Assembly (NCBI GenBank): GCA_036273935.1
Contig: DASUGQ010000144.1
Location: forward strand, 1-14,947
DNA: 14,947 nt
Origin: ZC4RG29 sp036273935
Lineage (GTDB): Bacteria > Bacteroidota > Bacteroidia > Cytophagales > Cyclobacteriaceae
Direction: 5' to 3'
Positions within the stretch are counted from its first letter, which is position 1. Each line of letters starts with the position of its first letter. The notes under the pieces are model-generated. The model was not told the DNA's origin, did not search any database, and saw nothing but the letters and a program-made list of their open reading frames with translations. This document shows positions 1-7,092 of the stretch, piece after piece. A program made the translations under genes and the position numbers.

Positions 1-22
1 TATCTATTTTAAAAACCTTTGA

Positions 23-1018
23 TTAATCCTCCCGACCTGCCAATGACTTTCTTTTTTCTTTCAGATGTTTTACAATTAATTCAGCGTGAATTCTGGAATT
101 CTCAATAAACCACTTGTTTGTTTTTAGTCCTCCGCAAACTACACCTGCCAGGTAAAGGTCAGGTACATTGGTTTCCATGGTTGTATCGTCATAAAAGGGA
201 GTGTGGTACTCATCATTTTGAAATCTAATGCCACAATGTTCCATAAACTCGAACGGTGGCTGGTACCCGGTCATGGCCAGGACGAAATCGTTGTCCAGTG
301 TCAACGCACCGTCTGAAGTTTTAATGTCAACCGTTTTAGGTGTAATACGAACGACCTCAGCATTAAAATACGCCTTAATGGATCCTTCTTTAATTCGATT
401 TTCAATATCAGGCTTTACCCAATATTTAACACTATCGCGCAGGGCGGGCTCACGGATAACCATGGTCACCTCGGCATCTTTGCGAAAAGTCTCCAACGCA
501 ACATCGACTGCAGAGTTAGCAGCGCCAATGACAACAATTTTCTGCCGATAGTAAGGGTGCGGCTCATCGTAGTAATGTTTCACTTTGGGCAAATCTTCAC
601 CGGGAACATTTAAGAGAAAAGGCAGATCATAAAATCCAAGAGCGAGAATAACAGATTTGGAAGTGTATTCATTTTTTGAAGTCTTTACATGAAAATGACC
701 ACTGCGAGTGATTTCAATCACCTCTTCATACAGATTAACATTCAAATTCCAACTTGAACATACCCTTCTGTAATACTCCAGGGCTTCAAATCGATTAGGT
801 TTCGGCTGATGGGAGATAAATGGAACACTGCCGATCTCCAATCGCTCGGAAGTAGAAAAAAAGGTCATGTTGAGCGGATAATGAAAAAGAGAATTGACCA
901 GGCATCCTTTTTCAAGAATGAGGTAGCTCAATCCCTCTTTTTTTGCCTCGATCCCACATGCCAATCCGATCGGGCCTGCGCCAATAATTACTATGTCTAA
1001 ATGCTGTATTGGATTCAT
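23..1018 (-). CDS. ypdA: YpdA-family FAD/NAD(P)H oxidoreductase (putative bacillithiol disulfide reductase)
   Basis: The 331-residue protein has the two-dinucleotide-fold layout of thioredoxin-reductase-like flavoproteins. An N-terminal FAD motif GAGPIG lies at residues 13-18. A second Rossmann motif, IGAANSAVD, lies around 164-172 and probably binds NAD(P)H. The C-terminal FAD signature (DLYLAGVVCGG) lies around 287-297. There is no CxxC redox pair, which separates it from thioredoxin reductase and fits the YpdA family. YpdA is known to reduce bacillithiol disulfide with NADPH in Firmicutes, and many Bacteroidota carry a homologue. The cysteine of the Firmicutes FAD motif (GGGPCG, Cys14 in S. 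aureus) is replaced here by Ile17, with the nearest cysteine at 21. The ATG at 1018 places the FAD motif at the usual distance from the N-terminus. The gene is divergent from the DUF3500 gene. The family is secure; the exact substrate is inferred. Confidence 0.85.
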   Translation of the reverse strand: MNPIQHLDIVIIGAGPIGLACGIEAKKEGLSYLILEKGCLVNSLFHYPLNMTFFSTSERLEIGSVPFISHQPKPNRFEALEYYRRVCSSWNLNVNLYEEVIEITRSGHFHVKTSKNEYTSKSVILALGFYDLPFLLNVPGEDLPKVKHYYDEPHPYYRQKIVVIGAANSAVDVALETFRKDAEVTMVIREPALRDSVKYWVKPDIENRIKEGSIKAYFNAEVVRITPKTVDIKTSDGALTLDNDFVLAMTGYQPPFEFMEHCGIRFQNDEYHTPFYDDTTMETNVPDLYLAGVVCGGLKTNKWFIENSRIHAELIVKHLKEKRKSLAGRED

Positions 1019-1072
1019 TTGTTTACAAGATAGTCACAAGCAATTTTACATTTCAGAAAGCAGATAAAACAA

Positions 1073-1080
1073 TATTTTTA
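1073..1080 (+). promoter_or_regulatory. weak -7-like element upstream of the DUF3500 gene
   Basis: TATTTTTA matches the Bacteroidota -7 consensus TAnnTTTG except at the last base and lies 25 bases before the ATG at 1105. A TTTC at 1051-1054 is at a plausible -33 distance. The region is AT-rich, so chance matches are likely. Confidence 0.25.
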
Positions 1081-1104
1081 TTACCTTCATTACAAATCAC
1101 TCCC

Positions 1105-2115
1105 ATGAAAATTTACATCTATACTCTTTTGATTCTCCTCACTTCATTAAGCATGAACGCGCAGAATCTTGCTGACCACGCGGAGAAATTTCTGAACTCC
1201 CTTGATGCGACCCAAAAGGCCAAGGCGCAATATACCTTTGATGACAATGAACGATTTAATTTTCATTTTATTCCACGCGCGAGAAACGGAATCAGTCTAA
1301 ATGAACTCAATCCCACCCAACGAGACGCTGCGCTTGCCTTACTGAAGGCGTCATTAAGCGAACAGGGTTTTAAGAAAGCTACGGCCATTATGGAACTTGA
1401 AAACGCCCTTCGCGAAGTGGAGGGGAGAAGTTCTTCAGATAAATATCGCGATCCATTGAATTATTATTTCACTATTTTCGGAACTCCTTCTTCGGTAAAA
1501 CCCTGGGGCTGGCGGCTCGAAGGACATCACATTACTCAGAATTTTTCATCCGTTAACGCCTCGCTTGAATCATCAACACCGTCATTTTTCGGAAGCAATC
1601 CTGCCATTGTACCTCAAGGTGCGGAAAAAGGTAAGCAGGTTTTAAAACAGGAAACTGAGCTGGGCTTCGCCCTGGTAAACTCATTGACGAGTGACCAGCT
1701 TGCCAAGGCCAGGTTTTCTGAAACTGCTCCGTCAGAAATAATTACTGGAAACAACCGCCATGCAAATGAGCTTACGCCAAAAGGTCTTGGCTTGCCTGAG
1801 ATGACCGAAGCACAAAAGAAGCAATTTCTCCAGTTGTTGGATGTGTACGTAAAAAATTATGCGTTTGGTTTCTCCTCCCGGCTGATGGATAAAATCAAAA
1901 AAGCAGGAATTGAAAATCTGTCGTTTGCGTGGGCTGGAAGTTTAAAGCCAGGTGCAGGTCATTATTATCGTATTCAGGGCCCGATACTTTTGATTGAGTA
2001 CGACAATACTCAAAACAATGCTAACCACGTACACAGCATTGTACGCGATCTCACAAATGATTTCGCCGAGGATATTTTAAGGGAACATTACGAAAAAGAG
2101 CACACGGCAAAATAA
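1105..2115 (+). CDS. secreted DUF3500 family protein
   Basis: This is a 336-residue protein with an N-terminal signal peptide: MKIYIY, a hydrophobic Leu/Ile-rich core, then SMNAQ with probable cleavage after residue 18 or 20. The body has the signatures I associate with DUF3500: WGWRLEGHH at 134-142, HYYRIQGP at 286-293, and an acidic/histidine segment (LIEYDNTQNNANHVH) at 296-310. The conserved His and Asp residues suggest metal or substrate binding, but the family has no established function that I can state. The reading frame is open back to an ATG at 1009. That start would overlap the divergent ypdA and add 32 residues ahead of the signal peptide, so I place the start at 1105. The stop faces the NIPSNAP gene's stop across 5 bp. 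Confidence 0.85.
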   Translation: MKIYIYTLLILLTSLSMNAQNLADHAEKFLNSLDATQKAKAQYTFDDNERFNFHFIPRARNGISLNELNPTQRDAALALLKASLSEQGFKKATAIMELENALREVEGRSSSDKYRDPLNYYFTIFGTPSSVKPWGWRLEGHHITQNFSSVNASLESSTPSFFGSNPAIVPQGAEKGKQVLKQETELGFALVNSLTSDQLAKARFSETAPSEIITGNNRHANELTPKGLGLPEMTEAQKKQFLQLLDVYVKNYAFGFSSRLMDKIKKAGIENLSFAWAGSLKPGAGHYYRIQGPILLIEYDNTQNNANHVHSIVRDLTNDFAEDILREHYEKEHTAK

Positions 2116-2120
2116 TAAAT

Positions 2121-2867
2121 TCAAATCTGCGAGCAAGTCATTGGCTCGAGGAACACCCTGACTATTCTTGATACGGTGTTGGCATACTGAGGATCCTTTG
2201 ATACTTTTTGCCACGTTGGGTCTGCACTAAAAGCTTTCCAATTATTGTCACGTTCTTCCATGTCCTTGAAGGTGATCATGTAAGTAAGGGCCGGAAGACC
2301 TTTGCCTGAAATTACTTCTCCGAAAAATACCGGATTGAGTTTGGTTCTGTAGAATATGTCAAATTCCTCTTCATTGAACATCTTTATCTTCCGCCGAACT
2401 GCGTCATCGCTGTATCCCTGGTACGTACGCAGTTCAAATATTCTCGGCTTGTTTTCTGGTACGACCATCCTTGGCAATTCATCAAAAGCAATCATAAATG
2501 AGGATTCATACCTGAAGTAAACCGGCTTTTCAACACCCACCTGATTATAGGCTTCGCTCATTTTCGCATAATCCGGATCCTTCGCCAGGGCGACGTGAAT
2601 CCGCTCGTAATCTTCAAAGGAAGAATAAGGAATGAGAAGGTAAACTAGCGCTGGCTCATTCTTACTTGTTTCCCGAAAAACGCCCACGCTTTTAACTCCA
2701 TGCTTATTCAGCGCCGGGATCAACGCATCAGTAAAATACTTCTCAAGCGTAGGAAGCGAGCCCATTGTTAATTCATAAATGCGAAGTTCATACAGTTCCT
2801 TGGCTTCAATGGATGAAAGAACTGTTGAGAACAAGGTGATCATAAACACCGTGAATAACTTTTTCAT
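2121..2867 (-). CDS. secreted NIPSNAP-domain protein with two domain copies
   Basis: The 248-residue protein starts with a signal peptide (MKKLF, hydrophobic segment to about residue 18, probable cleavage near SSIEA). Two NIPSNAP-type ferredoxin-like (dimeric alpha-beta barrel) domains follow. The first begins with YELRIYEL at 26-33 and runs to about 125. The second begins with FELRTYQG at 144-151 and runs to about 242. The ELR-Y signature at both starts and the W-F--DP-W/Y motifs (DPDYAKM near 97, DPTWQKV near 216) support two tandem copies. NIPSNAP proteins have varied roles and the bacterial secreted ones are mostly uncharacterised, so I give no reaction. The gene is co-oriented with gldD but separated from it by 76 bp, so it may have its own promoter. 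It converges with the DUF3500 gene. Confidence 0.85.
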   Translation of the reverse strand: MKKLFTVFMITLFSTVLSSIEAKELYELRIYELTMGSLPTLEKYFTDALIPALNKHGVKSVGVFRETSKNEPALVYLLIPYSSFEDYERIHVALAKDPDYAKMSEAYNQVGVEKPVYFRYESSFMIAFDELPRMVVPENKPRIFELRTYQGYSDDAVRRKIKMFNEEEFDIFYRTKLNPVFFGEVISGKGLPALTYMITFKDMEERDNNWKAFSADPTWQKVSKDPQYANTVSRIVRVFLEPMTCSQI

Positions 2868-2883
2868 ATTAATTTTTTAGAAG

Positions 2884-2912
2884 TAGAATTATCGTTTAAG
2901 TTCACATTCAAA
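2884..2912 (-). promoter_or_regulatory. weak candidate promoter for the NIPSNAP gene
   Basis: Read on the minus strand, TTTG (2912-2909) is followed after 17 bases by TAATTCTA (2891-2884). The -33 half and the spacing fit the Bacteroidota pattern, but the -7 half matches TAnnTTTG at only four of six defined positions. The -7 element ends 16 bases before the ATG. Confidence 0.22.
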
Positions 2913-2943
2913 CACCGGTCTTTCAATACCATTCATGTACTAA

Positions 2944-3570
2944 TCAATTCTTCCACTCGAGCGTGTTGATAAGGTGCATGATGTCCTTCTTCATGTATTC
3001 AATTGCCGGAGCAAGAGAATCGTTCTGAACCTTTGTGTCAAAGTAAAGTGCCCCCCGAATAAAATTCCTGGAGGAATCTGTCATCGTAAATTGAAACTGG
3101 CTTGGCACTTCCCCCTGAATTTCTTCAACGACAGCAGTTTTCCCGCTGGGAGTTTTTACAATCGCCTCGTCGATCGCATAAGCCTTTATCTGGTGCTTCG
3201 ACGTAAGTCGGTAGGCGTCATCAACAAACTCCTTCAACAGCCGATCGTTGTTGTTTACCTTTTTATAGGTGATATGAATGTTCGACTTTAGATCCGGATA
3301 ATAAATTTCAATCCAATACCGCTCGTGGATGCGGGATGTATCGGGCAGTAATTTTGAATGTGTTGAAATTTCAAAATTGTACGGTAAAGTATCGGGAAGG
3401 GAATGATAAGAGGGAGTTGGTAAAATCAGTCTGTTATAACCAACTGGTTTCGGGAGAAATTCTCTGTCACAAGACATTTCCAAATGACACACGATGAATG
3501 CCCCCGCCAACGAAAGCAACATTGTGTTTCTGACTTTGAAATTCCAATGACTAGGATTCTTTTTGTTCAT
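2944..3570 (-). CDS. gldD: gliding motility lipoprotein GldD
   Basis: GldD is a lipoprotein needed for gliding in Flavobacterium, associated with the gliding/T9SS machinery. The 208-residue product shows the family pattern: FLPKPVGYNRLILP at 38-51, PYNFEIS at 63-69, a tryptophan-containing WIEIYYP at 86-92, a TYK element near 101, SKHQIKA at 124-130, FTMTDSSRNFIRGALYF at 161-177, and a terminal tryptophan-lysine. The N-terminus (basic residues, hydrophobic stretch 17-29) ends at Cys34, the likely lipidated cysteine. The sequence before it (EMSC) is a poor lipobox, but the distance to the PKP-GY motif fits. The ATG at 3570 is preferred over Met17 because it supplies the positive charges of the signal peptide. 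The start overlaps the end of gldE by 20 bases, which implies co-transcription and probably translational coupling. Confidence 0.93.
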   Translation of the reverse strand: MNKKNPSHWNFKVRNTMLLSLAGAFIVCHLEMSCDREFLPKPVGYNRLILPTPSYHSLPDTLPYNFEISTHSKLLPDTSRIHERYWIEIYYPDLKSNIHITYKKVNNNDRLLKEFVDDAYRLTSKHQIKAYAIDEAIVKTPSGKTAVVEEIQGEVPSQFQFTMTDSSRNFIRGALYFDTKVQNDSLAPAIEYMKKDIMHLINTLEWKN

Positions 3571-4876
3571 GAACGTTCACTCTGACCCGCTTGATTCTTT
3601 TTTTATCAACTGCTTCTATGACAAACGTAAATTGTTCAAATGAAATCTTTTTTCCAACATTAGGAAGCTCGTTGTTCAACTCAAGGATCAATCCTCCAAG
3701 TGACTCACTCTCGCCCTTTACTTCCTCAAACAATTCCACATCCACCTCCACGACTTTGCAAAAGTCATGAAGAGAAGTTTTCCCCTCAAAAACAAACGTG
3801 TTTTCATTTATTTTCCTGAAATGACTCATCTCGTCATCAAACTCGTCGTTTATATCGCCAATAATCTCTTCGATGATGTCCTCCAGAGTAATCAGTCCCA
3901 GCGTGCCCCCGTACTCATCAACGACGATCGAGATGTGAACATGCCGCTTCTGAAAGTCTTTTAGCAAGACGTCAATTTTTTTATTCTCCGGAACAAAAAA
4001 GCCTGGCCTGATCAGCTTCTGCCATTTGAAACCTTCATCATGATCAATGAATGGCAACAAATCTTTGATGTATAACACACCTTCGATTCGATCCAGAGTA
4101 TCCCTATAGACGGGCATTCGAGAAAAACCAGACTTGTTAATCAAGTTCATTAACTCATGAAAATTCAAATCAATATCCAGTGCGGCTATGTCAACCCTTG
4201 AGCGCATAACCTGTTTCACAGTAAGACTCCCAAAATTAACAATGCCTTTAAGTATTTCTCTTTCGTCCTCTGTTGATTTCTCATCGTCCGCTGCTCTTTC
4301 CAGCGCTTCATTCAGTCCAAGGACTACCGAATGATCTTTCTGGAAAGTTGTTTCACCGTCAAGCCTGTTTCTTGAAAAGAATAATAAGTTCGTTAAAGGG
4401 CTAAATAGAGGCAGAAGCTTATTCCAGATTCCAGCGACAGAAGTCGTCAATTTTAAGTTGTTCTTATTTACATACATTACTGGCAGAACGACGCCGAGAA
4501 TGCACAACACAAATGTCAGAATAACAACAACGCTTATCGAGATCCATGCATCTACGCGATTACCATTGAAGTTGAAGAACAAAAGAAGTGCCCCTGAAGT
4601 GAATGCGCTGTTTGCAAAATATGCGAAAATGACAATCGACGAAAACAAGGAGCGAGGAGTAGCCAACAAGTAGGAAATAATCTTTTCCCTGGTGTTAGCG
4701 CTATTATCAATTAACTGTAAGTCCCGTTTTTTGAGTGAAAAAAAAATGGACTCCGACGCGACAGCAAAAATCGAGAGAGCCAGCATCACAGCAACAGCAA
4801 CAACATTCAATCCAACAGCCAGGCTGTTACTTGAAAATAATATTTCAAAAAAAGCTTTACTGGGAGGCTCGTCCAA
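3551..4876 (-). CDS. gldE: gliding motility-associated membrane protein GldE (CNNM/CorC-HlyC family)
   Basis: GldE is an inner-membrane protein linked to GldD function in gliding bacteria. The 441-residue product has the family layout. A DUF21/CNNM transmembrane domain comes first, with hydrophobic segments near 19-44, 76-103 and 110-135. A CBS pair follows at about 218-340, including the signature VDEYGGTLGLITLEDIIEEI at 319-338. A CorC_HlyC C-terminal domain lies at about 355-435. Relatives of this fold include magnesium/cobalt transport proteins; whether GldE moves ions is not shown. The start is TTG at 4876. An in-frame TAA lies five codons upstream, the next ATG is Met31 inside the first membrane segment, and the resulting N-terminus (MDEPPS) resembles other GldE proteins. 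The gene lies 24 bp after ssb and overlaps gldD. Confidence 0.92.
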   Translation of the reverse strand: MDEPPSKAFFEILFSSNSLAVGLNVVAVAVMLALSIFAVASESIFFSLKKRDLQLIDNSANTREKIISYLLATPRSLFSSIVIFAYFANSAFTSGALLLFFNFNGNRVDAWISISVVVILTFVLCILGVVLPVMYVNKNNLKLTTSVAGIWNKLLPLFSPLTNLLFFSRNRLDGETTFQKDHSVVLGLNEALERAADDEKSTEDEREILKGIVNFGSLTVKQVMRSRVDIAALDIDLNFHELMNLINKSGFSRMPVYRDTLDRIEGVLYIKDLLPFIDHDEGFKWQKLIRPGFFVPENKKIDVLLKDFQKRHVHISIVVDEYGGTLGLITLEDIIEEIIGDINDEFDDEMSHFRKINENTFVFEGKTSLHDFCKVVEVDVELFEEVKGESESLGGLILELNNELPNVGKKISFEQFTFVIEAVDKKRIKRVRVNVHEQKES

Positions 4877-4900
4877 GCAGGTGGAAATTAGTTAAACAGG

Positions 4901-5347
4901 TCAGAACGGAAGGTCATCCGTGCTGCTATCAACGGGTGCTCTGAAGCTCTCTTGTGAACTTCTCTCAGGAGATGAGGACCCAGTGCTCATTTCACTACCT
5001 GAGCTGTATCCACCAGGCTTTGTAGAAAGCATGGTCATATTATCAGCTACCACTTCCGTTATGTAGCGTGTCACTCCCTCTTTTTCCCATGAACGGGAAC
5101 GAAGTTTCCCCTCGACAAATACCATGTCTCCTTTGTGAAGGTAACGTTGGGCGATTTCCGCCAGTCCTCTCCACAGGACAATATTATGCCATTCTGTTAC
5201 TTCTTTTTTTTCACCGGTGGTTTTGTCCTTATAAGACTCTGAAGTTGCCAACGTGAAATTGGCGACTGCGACGCCGCTATCGAGGTTACGAACCTCTGGA
5301 TCTTTTCCGAGGCGTCCGACCAATATTACTTTATTTACTCCTGACAT
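4901..5347 (-). CDS. ssb: single-stranded DNA-binding protein SSB
   Basis: SSB binds single-stranded DNA as a tetramer and recruits repair and replication partners. The 148-residue product starts with MSGVNKVILVGRLGKDPEVR and carries an OB fold to about residue 105, including the W-N-VLWRGLAEIA segment (53-66) and GDMVFVEGKL (73-82). A Ser/Gly-rich flexible linker follows, and the protein ends in the acidic partner-binding tip DDLPF. Every hallmark of a housekeeping bacterial SSB is present and the length is typical of Bacteroidota. It is the second gene of the mutY-ssb-gldE-gldD block. A candidate -7 element and an inverted repeat lie in the 102-base gap upstream, so it may be transcribed from its own promoter as well as from mutY. 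Confidence 0.97.
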   Translation of the reverse strand: MSGVNKVILVGRLGKDPEVRNLDSGVAVANFTLATSESYKDKTTGEKKEVTEWHNIVLWRGLAEIAQRYLHKGDMVFVEGKLRSRSWEKEGVTRYITEVVADNMTMLSTKPGGYSSGSEMSTGSSSPERSSQESFRAPVDSSTDDLPF

Positions 5348-5375
5348 ATATGTATTTTATTTTTTCAATTCAACA

Positions 5376-5412
5376 GTCATTTCGAAGCGAAAGTTTTGCA
5401 CGGCGGAATGAC
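5376..5412 (-). repeat. REP-like inverted repeat in the ssb leader
   Basis: Arms GTCATTTCG (5376-5384) and CGGAATGAC (5404-5412) pair over 9 bp with one G-T wobble around a 19-base loop. The loop holds a smaller imperfect inverted repeat (GCGAAA/TTTTGC). Transcription from the candidate promoter at 5426-5433 would place the structure at the very 5' end of the ssb leader. Without a T-run it is unlikely to be a classic terminator for mutY. Sequences of the GTCATTTCGA-type are familiar as dispersed intergenic repeats in Bacteroidota, so this could be a decayed copy. Confidence 0.45.
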
Positions 5413-5425
5413 AACATAGTTACGA

Positions 5426-5433
5426 CAAAAATA
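5426..5433 (-). promoter_or_regulatory. candidate -7 promoter element for ssb
   Basis: On the minus strand this reads TATTTTTG, an exact match to the Bacteroidota -7 consensus TAnnTTTG. It lies in the mutY-ssb gap, about 80 bases before the ssb ATG. I see no convincing -33 TTTG at the right distance, so the call rests on the -7 match and its position. Confidence 0.4.
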
Positions 5434-5449
5434 CCAATCTTCACTTAAC

Positions 5450-6508
5450 TTATAAAATATTATGGTCAATAAGAAAACGTTGTATCAGGGTTGGCTTAGG
5501 GAGCCTGGTGATCTGTTGTTTTGAGTAAAACTTCAGTCCTCTTTCGGTGTAAGAACCTTGTACATCATCGATCAAAATAAATTTCGCATGAATATTTTGA
5601 TGTGTCACCACGTGCTTGTATTGCTTTGACACTAGTACGGGCTTCCTTTCCTTCAAAATCCTCCTTATGAGGGAATTCTCTTGAATCACCTTCAAGACAG
5701 ATTGTGATCGCCTTGTCTCGATTAATTGAAAATCATAAAGTCCGTGCCAGATGTCTTTCGTATTACGTTTTTTCATTGCAATCCTTTTTTTGTTTGCAAA
5801 TACGAAATAGTAGAAATACCTGGCTCTTGATTTCCGTGATTTAATGTTGACTGGAAGTAGTGACTGTAATCCCTGCTGATTAGCAACACAGTTCTTTTGA
5901 AAAATGCAATCATTGCACTTTGGCTTTTTTGGTATGCATTGTAATGCTCCAAACTCCATGATTGCCTGGTTATAAAGGTCCGGCTGCGTATTTGCAACCA
6001 ACGTATTAGCCAAATCCCTGAAAGACTTCTTGCCCCCCGGTGTGGAGATGTTCTTATCCACACCAAAAACTCTCGATAAAACCCTGAACACATTTCCATC
6101 AACGACCGCCACGGGCTCGAGGAATGAAATCGATGCGATGGCTGCAGCTGTATAATCACCAATCCCGGGCAAATTCTTAAGGGCAGAGAAGGACCTCGGA
6201 AACCTTGAGTCATATTCTCTAACGACTTCCTTAGCGCATTTATAGAGATTTCTTGCCCTGGTATAGTATCCTAGTCCCTGCCATAGCCGGAGTATTTCCT
6301 GCTCTTTTGCCACTGCTAAATCGTTTACGGTTGGATAACGTTCCACAAATTTCGAGTAATAAGGCAGACCTTGTGATACTCTGGTTTGTTGAAGGATGAC
6401 CTCCGAAAACCAGATCAAGTAAGGGTCTTTCGTCTCCCTCCAGGGCAGTTTTCTATGGTGTTGTTCATACCATTCAACGATTTTTAACGAGAAATATCGG
6501 CTGTCCAT
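5450..6508 (-). CDS. mutY: A/G-specific adenine glycosylase MutY
   Basis: MutY removes adenine mispaired with 8-oxoguanine, the first step of base-excision repair at these lesions. The 352-residue product has the catalytic glutamate Glu36 in SEVILQQT, the helix-hairpin-helix LPGIGDYTAAAI at 113-124, and the catalytic aspartate Asp137 in AVVDGNVFRVLSR. Four 4Fe-4S ligands, Cys191, Cys198, Cys201 and Cys207, show the standard C-x6-C-x2-C-x5-C spacing. A C-terminal NUDIX-like 8-oxoG recognition domain spans about 225-345, with a THQ at 302-304 probably equivalent to the FSH-type lesion-sensing loop. No key residue is missing and the length is normal. It starts with ATG and is divergent from the HU gene across 103 bases, leading the minus-strand block that continues with ssb and the gld genes. 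Confidence 0.97.
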   Translation of the reverse strand: MDSRYFSLKIVEWYEQHHRKLPWRETKDPYLIWFSEVILQQTRVSQGLPYYSKFVERYPTVNDLAVAKEQEILRLWQGLGYYTRARNLYKCAKEVVREYDSRFPRSFSALKNLPGIGDYTAAAIASISFLEPVAVVDGNVFRVLSRVFGVDKNISTPGGKKSFRDLANTLVANTQPDLYNQAIMEFGALQCIPKKPKCNDCIFQKNCVANQQGLQSLLPVNIKSRKSRARYFYYFVFANKKRIAMKKRNTKDIWHGLYDFQLIETRRSQSVLKVIQENSLIRRILKERKPVLVSKQYKHVVTHQNIHAKFILIDDVQGSYTERGLKFYSKQQITRLPKPTLIQRFLIDHNIL

Positions 6509-6562
6509 CCCCTTGATAATCAGATTTTTTCAATATTGATTTTATAATCGACAGGCACAAAT

Positions 6563-6570
6563 TAACTTTG
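6563..6570 (+). promoter_or_regulatory. candidate -7 promoter element for the HU gene
   Basis: TAACTTTG is an exact match to TAnnTTTG, 41 bases before the HU start. A TATTG at 6534-6538 could be the -33 half, though the 24-base gap is slightly long. On the opposite strand an offset near-match (TTAATTTG, 6564-6557) overlaps it and could serve mutY. Confidence 0.5.
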
Positions 6571-6611
6571 GCATCCCAATTTTTTAAAAGCGCACTTAAA
6601 CTTTTACTCAC

Positions 6612-6947
6612 GTGACCAAAGCAGACATCATAAATGAAATAGCAGAGAAAACCGGTGTTGACAAAGCAGATGTTACTGCGTCAATAGAAGCTTTCTTCAG
6701 TGTTGTGAAATCATCGATGGCCAATGGCCATAACCTTTATATCCGCGGCTTTGGAAGTTTCATCAATAAGAAAAGAAAAAGGAAGATTGCCCGTAATATC
6801 TCGCGAAATACGGCCCTTGTGATAGAAGAACATTTCATCCCAAGTTTCAAGCCCGCCAAGATCTTTGTCAACAAAATAAAAACCAGCGACAAAGTTAAAG
6901 AACTCGCTGAGAAACAGCCTGACATTAAAGACATGGATGTCGATTAA
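6612..6947 (+). CDS. HU/IHF-family DNA-binding protein
   Basis: This is a 111-residue nucleoid protein of the DNABII family, which binds and bends DNA as a dimer. The N-terminal helices (TKADIINEIAEKTGVDKADV) are followed by the family signature RGFGSFINKKRKRKIARNI (45-63) and the return strand IPSFKPAKIFVNKI (76-89). The beta-arm region between is short but present. A 20-residue acidic/polar tail (DKVKELAEKQPDIKDMDVD) extends beyond the usual roughly 90-residue HU core. The start is GTG at 6612, chosen because it gives the canonical family N-terminus TKADII. It is transcribed away from mutY and precedes the TPR gene by 145 bases. I cannot tell HU from an IHF-like paralogue by sequence alone, so no symbol is given. 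Confidence 0.93.
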   Translation: MTKADIINEIAEKTGVDKADVTASIEAFFSVVKSSMANGHNLYIRGFGSFINKKRKRKIARNISRNTALVIEEHFIPSFKPAKIFVNKIKTSDKVKELAEKQPDIKDMDVD

Positions 6948-7092
6948 GGCAGCTCCAGTCATTTTAACACGGGACCGAAATCCCCGGCACACCCAATAAT
7001 TTAAAACCTGATTTTTTCTGCATTACATTTATGCGGGTGTCCGGTCGGCTTATCCGATAATTAATTAATACCTTTCGCGCCAAAATTTCACG

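Noticed and set aside
1009..1104. Upstream extension of the DUF3500 frame to the ATG at 1009
   Set aside because: It would put 32 residues ahead of a clear signal peptide and overlap the divergent ypdA start, so the start at 1105 is better.
5773..6213. 146-codon open frame on the same strand as mutY
   Set aside because: It is an out-of-frame shadow inside mutY, whose own frame carries every catalytic and iron-sulfur residue. The composition is Ser/Arg-rich and unlike a real protein.
6948..7092. Terminator or RNA gene between HU and the TPR gene
   Set aside because: Only a 4-bp stem (TCGG-CTTAT-CCGA near 7045) is visible, without a T-run. I see nothing else in this gap beyond a weak -7-like TACCTTTC.
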